A stretch of 27,589 nt of DNA from the NCBI GenBank assembly GCA_013336365.1, contig JAAXTT010000005.1, positions 1-27,589 on the forward strand. Direction: 5' to 3'. The DNA comes from Peptococcaceae bacterium (GTDB lineage Bacteria; Bacillota; Desulfotomaculia; Desulfotomaculales; Desulfocucumaceae). Position 1 is the stretch's first letter. Each line of letters starts with the position of its first letter. The translations under genes were made by a program, and so were the position numbers. Positions 24,058-27,589 of this stretch are shown here, piece by piece. The notes beneath the pieces are model-generated. The model had not been told where the DNA came from. It ran no database searches and was given only the letters and a program-made list of their open reading frames with translations.

Positions 24058-26088
24058 CTAGTCCTCCGCCTCTTCCTCGCCTATTCCATGAATCCTTTTA
24101 TCCTTGCCTCGCAGCTCCAGTCTCATTTCAATTAAAATATCCCTTAACTGAGCGGCTTTTTCAAACTCCAATGCCCTGGATGCCTGTTTCATTTCTTTTT
24201 CCAATTTTGCTACTGCAGTCTTCAGTTCTTTTTTGCTCATTCTCTTTCTTTTGCCCTGCTTACTGTCATATTCTCCCTTGTTTTCAGCAGCTCTGGTTAT
24301 TTCAAGAACATCCCTGATCCCTTTGCGAATAGTTCTGGGAGTTATGCCATTTTGCTGATTGAATTTATCCTGGAGAGCTCTTCTTCTCAAGGTCTCATCC
24401 ATTGCTCTCTTCATGGAATCAGTTATTCGGTCTGCATACATTATAACCTTTCCCTCTTCATTACGGGCAGCTCTGCCCATAGTCTGGATCAAAGACCTTT
24501 CCGATCTTAAAAAACCTTCCTTGTCTGCATCCAATATAGCTACAAGGCTTACCTCAGGAAGATCCAGCCCCTCCCGAAGGAGATTTATTCCCACCAGCAC
24601 ATCAAATACTCCAAGTCTCAAGTCTCTTATAATTTCTATTCTTTCCAAAGTATCTATATCTGAGTGGAGATAACGAACCTTTATTCCGATTTCCCGATAA
24701 TAATCAGTAAGATTTTCCGACATTTTCTTAGTCAGAGTGGTTATCAGTACTCTCTCCTGCTTTTCCATCCTGATTCTGATCTCTCCCAAAAGGTCATCGA
24801 TTTGACCCTTGGTTGGCCTTACAAATATTTCCGGGTCCAGCAATCCTGTGGGTCGAATAATCTGCTCCACCATCTGACTGCTCTTTTCAAGCTCATATTT
24901 GCCGGGAGTTGCAGTAACAAAAACCGCCTGAACAACCTTGTCTTCAAACTCATCAAACTTGAGAGGGCGATTGTCCGCTGCAGAGGGCAGGCGAAAGCCA
25001 TGCTCAATCAGCGAGAGTTTTCTGGAGCGATCTCCTTGATACATAGCGCCTACCTGAGGAATTGAGACATGAGACTCATCCACAAAAATAATGAAATCCT
25101 CAGGGAAAAAATCCATCAAGGTATAAGGGGCCTCTCCGGCCAATCTCCCGGTAAGATGTCTAGAGTAGTTTTCAATTCCAGTACAGTAGCCCATCTCTGA
25201 CATCATTTCCAGATCGTAGTTTGTTCTTTGTTCAAGTCTCTGGGCCTCCAGCAGCTTGTCATCCTTTTTCAGTTGCTGAAGTCTATCCTCCAGCTCCTTT
25301 TCAATGGAGACCAGAGCCTTTTCCATTTTAGCCCGGGAGGTTGCATAATGGCTGGCCGGAAATATTGAAACATGTCGCCTTCGCCCTAAAACTTCCCCGG
25401 TGATTACATCAAACTCCAGTATTTTTTCTATTTCATCTCCAAAAAAGTCTATGCGAATTGCCTTTTCTGCAGCAGATACAGGAAATACCTCCAAGATATC
25501 GCCAATAACCCTGAATTTTCCCCTGACAAAGTTCAAATCATTTCTCTCAAATTGAATATCAACCAATTTTCTTAATACAGAATCCCGATCATAAACAGCG
25601 CCCTCCCTCAGAGAAAGAACAAGATCCCGGTATTCGGTCGGATCACCCAATCCATAAATACATGAGACACTGGCAACAATAATAACATCTCTACGCTCTA
25701 AAATCGCACTGGTTGCCGAGTGACGCAGCTTGTCTATTTCGTCATTAATGGAGGAATCCTTTTCAATATAGGTATCGGTATGGGCAATATATGCCTCGGG
25801 CTGATAATAATCATAATAGCTGACAAAATATTCTACGGCATTCTCCGGAAAAAACTCTTTAAACTCAGAACAAAGCTGAGCTGCCAAAGTTTTGTTGGGA
25901 GCCAGAATCAAGGCCGGCCTTTGAAGTCTTTGAATAACCTGGGCAACGGTGTAGGTTTTGCCACTGCCGGTCACTCCCAGCAGAGTCTGGTGTCTCTGAC
26001 CCTGATTAAACCCTGTAACCAGCTTCTCTATAGCCTCGGGCTGATCCCCTCTGGGGATAAAATCCGAGACTAAATTGAATTTATGCAA
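24058..26088 (-). CDS. uvrB: excinuclease ABC subunit B
   Basis: A 676-residue UvrB, which receives DNA from UvrA, verifies damage and recruits UvrC. Visible: the N-terminal FNLVSDFIPRGDQPEAI, Walker A GVTGSGKTYT, the beta-hairpin YYDYYQPEAYIAHTDTYIEK, Walker B FVDESHVSIPQ, helicase motif QTMGRAARN and the C-terminal UVR domain (ALEFEKAAQLRDILIEMR). The frame extends up to a TTG at 26124, but the family N-terminus and the GGGGG at 26100-26096, seven bases before TTG at 26088, favour the shorter form. That ribosome-binding site sits in the loop of a 6-bp hairpin. First gene of the long minus-strand cluster. Confidence 0.97.
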   Translation of the reverse strand: MHKFNLVSDFIPRGDQPEAIEKLVTGFNQGQRHQTLLGVTGSGKTYTVAQVIQRLQRPALILAPNKTLAAQLCSEFKEFFPENAVEYFVSYYDYYQPEAYIAHTDTYIEKDSSINDEIDKLRHSATSAILERRDVIIVASVSCIYGLGDPTEYRDLVLSLREGAVYDRDSVLRKLVDIQFERNDLNFVRGKFRVIGDILEVFPVSAAEKAIRIDFFGDEIEKILEFDVITGEVLGRRRHVSIFPASHYATSRAKMEKALVSIEKELEDRLQQLKKDDKLLEAQRLEQRTNYDLEMMSEMGYCTGIENYSRHLTGRLAGEAPYTLMDFFPEDFIIFVDESHVSIPQVGAMYQGDRSRKLSLIEHGFRLPSAADNRPLKFDEFEDKVVQAVFVTATPGKYELEKSSQMVEQIIRPTGLLDPEIFVRPTKGQIDDLLGEIRIRMEKQERVLITTLTKKMSENLTDYYREIGIKVRYLHSDIDTLERIEIIRDLRLGVFDVLVGINLLREGLDLPEVSLVAILDADKEGFLRSERSLIQTMGRAARNEEGKVIMYADRITDSMKRAMDETLRRRALQDKFNQQNGITPRTIRKGIRDVLEITRAAENKGEYDSKQGKRKRMSKKELKTAVAKLEKEMKQASRALEFEKAAQLRDILIEMRLELRGKDKRIHGIGEEEAED

Positions 26089-26089
26089 C

Positions 26090-26106
26090 GATACACCCCC
26101 TGTATC
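26090..26106 (-). promoter_or_regulatory. hairpin displaying the uvrB ribosome-binding site in its loop
   Basis: On the minus strand GATACA-GGGGG-TGTATC forms a 6-bp stem whose five-base loop is the presumed Shine-Dalgarno run. The stem ends one base before the TTG start codon. It could slow or pace initiation on uvrB. Confidence 0.4.
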
Positions 26107-26156
26107 AGCGTCAACGGCAGGCAATCAGCCACCGGTAACTAAAAAATGTTTGCCAC

Positions 26157-26185
26157 TTTATTTCACTTCCTCTAGCTTATCGCAA
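26157..26185 (-). promoter_or_regulatory. candidate promoter of uvrB
   Basis: On the minus strand TTGCGA (26185-26180) and AATAAA (26162-26157) are 17 bases apart, and the -35 box overlaps the end of the preceding terminator. The -10 match is weak. No SOS-box palindrome of the CGAAC-N4-GTTCG kind is seen between here and the start codon. Confidence 0.3.
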
Positions 26186-26217
26186 AAAAGGATATCTGTT
26201 AAGATATCCTTTTTTTT
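26184..26217 (-). terminator. terminator of the SLH-protein gene
   Basis: A 13-bp stem AAAAAAGGATATC / GATATCCTTTTTT around a six-base loop lies 18 bases after the stop codon of the surface-protein gene. The T-run on the minus strand (26189-26184) directly follows the GGATATC core; because A and T runs flank it, it could work in both directions. Confidence 0.9.
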
Positions 26218-26233
26218 AAATACTGCATTTTTA

Positions 26234-27589
26234 TTAAATCATTTTATTCTTCTGCATTGCCAGATAAACAATTCTTGCCGCCTGAGCCCTGGTGAAGTTA
26301 TCCTTGCCCCGGAAAGTGCTGTCAGGGAAACCGCCGAAATATCCCTTACTTGCAGCCACCACAAAGGGCTGAGCCCAGCCTCCTATACTTTCATTGGCAT
26401 CAACATACATTTTGGTAATAGCCGCATTGTATTTTGCCTCATCAGTTTCAACCTTCAAATTCATTGCCCTGGCAAGAATAATGGCCACCTGCTCACGAGA
26501 AATAATATCAAAGTAATCAAAAACCATCTCGCCATACTCATCAAGCATGCCATAAATAATTCCGTTCCGAGCCAGCATATCGATATATTTGAAATCATCA
26601 TTGCTTATTCTGGTCCAATTGCCGTTCAAATCCTTAGCAAGACCATAGGGAGGATTCGAGCTCTCAAACAATCTCATATCGGTAAATATTCCGTAGTTGG
26701 CATAGTTTCCCTTGTTATAACCCAATGATTTGGCAACAAGAACCGCAAACTCTCCTCTGGTTATTGGTACCTCCTGACCATAAGCGTCAGTTATACCAAA
26801 TTCAGAGATACCTGCAGAGGCAGCAGGACTCATATAGCCCTTAGCCCAAAGATATTCAACATAGGGCTTTGCCCAACCGGTTGTATCATAATCACTGAAA
26901 TTCCACACCCTGTTCACCACAACATACCTGCCAAAGGAGGAGAAGGGTACGGTTATGGTTCTTTTTGCAGTATCCACCTTGCCGCCCAAATTTTCTTCCC
27001 AGGTACCATTGCTGTCTGAGTCCAGCAAAACAGTCAGGGTTGAGCTACTGGTGCTGGAAACATATTTGTCAAAGGAAATAGTAATCTTTCCTTCTCCTGA
27101 ATTGGTCATAACCGCATCGGTCACTGTTGGCGCAATATCATAGACCAGACTCACTGAAGGGAAGCCATCCGGCATGCTCTCAGTTGCAATGCCAAATACT
27201 ATTGACTGGTCCGCTATGGGAAGTCCGGTGGCATCGTCAGGGTCCTTCAGATAGGTGCCCTGGACCAGATTCAAGGAAAGCTGCTTACTAAAGAGGTCAA
27301 GCTTACCTTTGGGGGGCAAATCTGCTGTAACCGATGCACCGGCCTGAAGCAAATTCAAATAGTTAATCGTTATATCGTGGGTGGTAACTGCCCCACTAAC
27401 ATCGGTTACCTCAATGGAAACCGCATTATTTCCGGATTTAAGAGTTGCATTTCCAACAAACTGGTCTGCTCCCTGACTGGCCATTTGCACACCGTTCAAG
27501 GTTACTGTCACCACATCAGGGAAGGTTACAATAACTTCCACCAAGGATTTATTTACAGCCACATAGTCATTGACCAGCTGTCTTCCATC
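26234..27589 (-). CDS. SLH-domain cell-surface protein (5' end outside window)
   Basis: 451 residues are visible and the frame is open at the window's right edge, so the true start and any signal peptide lie outside. The first ~210 residues look like beta-rich extracellular repeats (VEVIVTFPDVVTVTLNGVQM; LKSGNNAVSIEVTDVSGAVT), resembling bacterial Ig/cadherin-like modules. The C-terminal ~220 residues are three SLH repeats, beginning FSDYDTTGWAKPYVEYLWAKG, FTDMRLFE and YVDANESIGGWAQPFV. Their binding motifs are TRGE, SREQ and TRAQ, variants of canonical TRAE. SLH repeats bind secondary cell-wall polymer, so the protein is probably an S-layer-associated or envelope-anchored protein; its specific job is unknown. 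It has its own terminator and is separate from the uvr genes. Confidence 0.9.
   Translation of the reverse strand, partial: DGRQLVNDYVAVNKSLVEVIVTFPDVVTVTLNGVQMASQGADQFVGNATLKSGNNAVSIEVTDVSGAVTTHDITINYLNLLQAGASVTADLPPKGKLDLFSKQLSLNLVQGTYLKDPDDATGLPIADQSIVFGIATESMPDGFPSVSLVYDIAPTVTDAVMTNSGEGKITISFDKYVSSTSSSTLTVLLDSDSNGTWEENLGGKVDTAKRTITVPFSSFGRYVVVNRVWNFSDYDTTGWAKPYVEYLWAKGYMSPAASAGISEFGITDAYGQEVPITRGEFAVLVAKSLGYNKGNYANYGIFTDMRLFESSNPPYGLAKDLNGNWTRISNDDFKYIDMLARNGIIYGMLDEYGEMVFDYFDIISREQVAIILARAMNLKVETDEAKYNAAITKMYVDANESIGGWAQPFVVAASKGYFGGFPDSTFRGKDNFTRAQAARIVYLAMQKNKMI

Noticed and set aside
26089..26183. LexA/SOS box controlling uvrB
   Set aside because: No CGAAC-N4-GTTCG-like palindrome is present; only a loose AAACAT half-match is seen.
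26075..26728. 217-codon plus-strand frame overlapping the uvrB start, terminator and SLH gene
   Set aside because: It runs across a terminator and two real genes on the other strand and shows no family motif or ribosome-binding site.
1..27589. CRISPR arrays, tRNA/rRNA genes, insertion sequences or prophage
   Set aside because: No direct-repeat array, no RNA-gene signatures and no transposase or phage proteins were seen; gaps between genes are all under about 180 bases.

Overview
The window reads as the chromosome of an anaerobic, Gram-positive, probably endospore-forming member of the Clostridia. The reasons are a SpoVB-family flippase, the YvcJ/RapZ-YvcK-WhiA trio, a YpjA-type membrane protein, a cell-surface protein with SLH repeats, a K+-dependent-type membrane pyrophosphatase, strong GGAGG ribosome-binding sites and very frequent TTG/GTG starts. 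A genus cannot be fixed from the sequence alone. Nearly everything is well-packed core genome. I saw no IS element, prophage, CRISPR array, rRNA or tRNA, and no gene-free stretch longer than about 180 bases.

Layout. At the left edge lies a recD2-type helicase gene on the minus strand, its 3' end cut off by the window. Divergent from it on the plus strand are a NimA-like flavin-binding protein, a small protein I do not recognise, and a SpoVB-type flippase. These converge on thrC (minus), which has its own promoter and terminator. Further right everything is on the minus strand. In transcription order from right to left these are: an SLH surface protein (5' end cut by the window) with its terminator; uvrB-uvrA-uvrC; rapZ(yvcJ)-yvcK-whiA; a hexapeptide acyltransferase; a YpjA-like membrane protein; the lower-glycolysis operon gap-pgk-tpiA-gpmI-eno; and then secG-hppA behind a separate promoter, closed by a strong terminator.

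How the genes fit together. The five glycolytic genes cover glyceraldehyde-3-phosphate to phosphoenolpyruvate, and tpiA adds the triose isomerisation. The neighbouring yvcK belongs to a family needed for growth on gluconeogenic carbon in Bacillus, so the region links central carbon flux, envelope synthesis and nucleotide-excision repair. hppA recovers energy from pyrophosphate as an ion gradient.

Most unusual details: pgk has no canonical start codon and appears to begin at ATA; gap has an 8-residue insertion and basic residues where NAD-type enzymes carry the cofactor-selecting aspartate; a perfect 22-bp palindrome overlies the secG-hppA promoter, and a degraded relative of it sits just downstream of the gap promoter; an intrinsic-terminator-like hairpin separates gap from pgk. 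I found no clear new multi-gene system.
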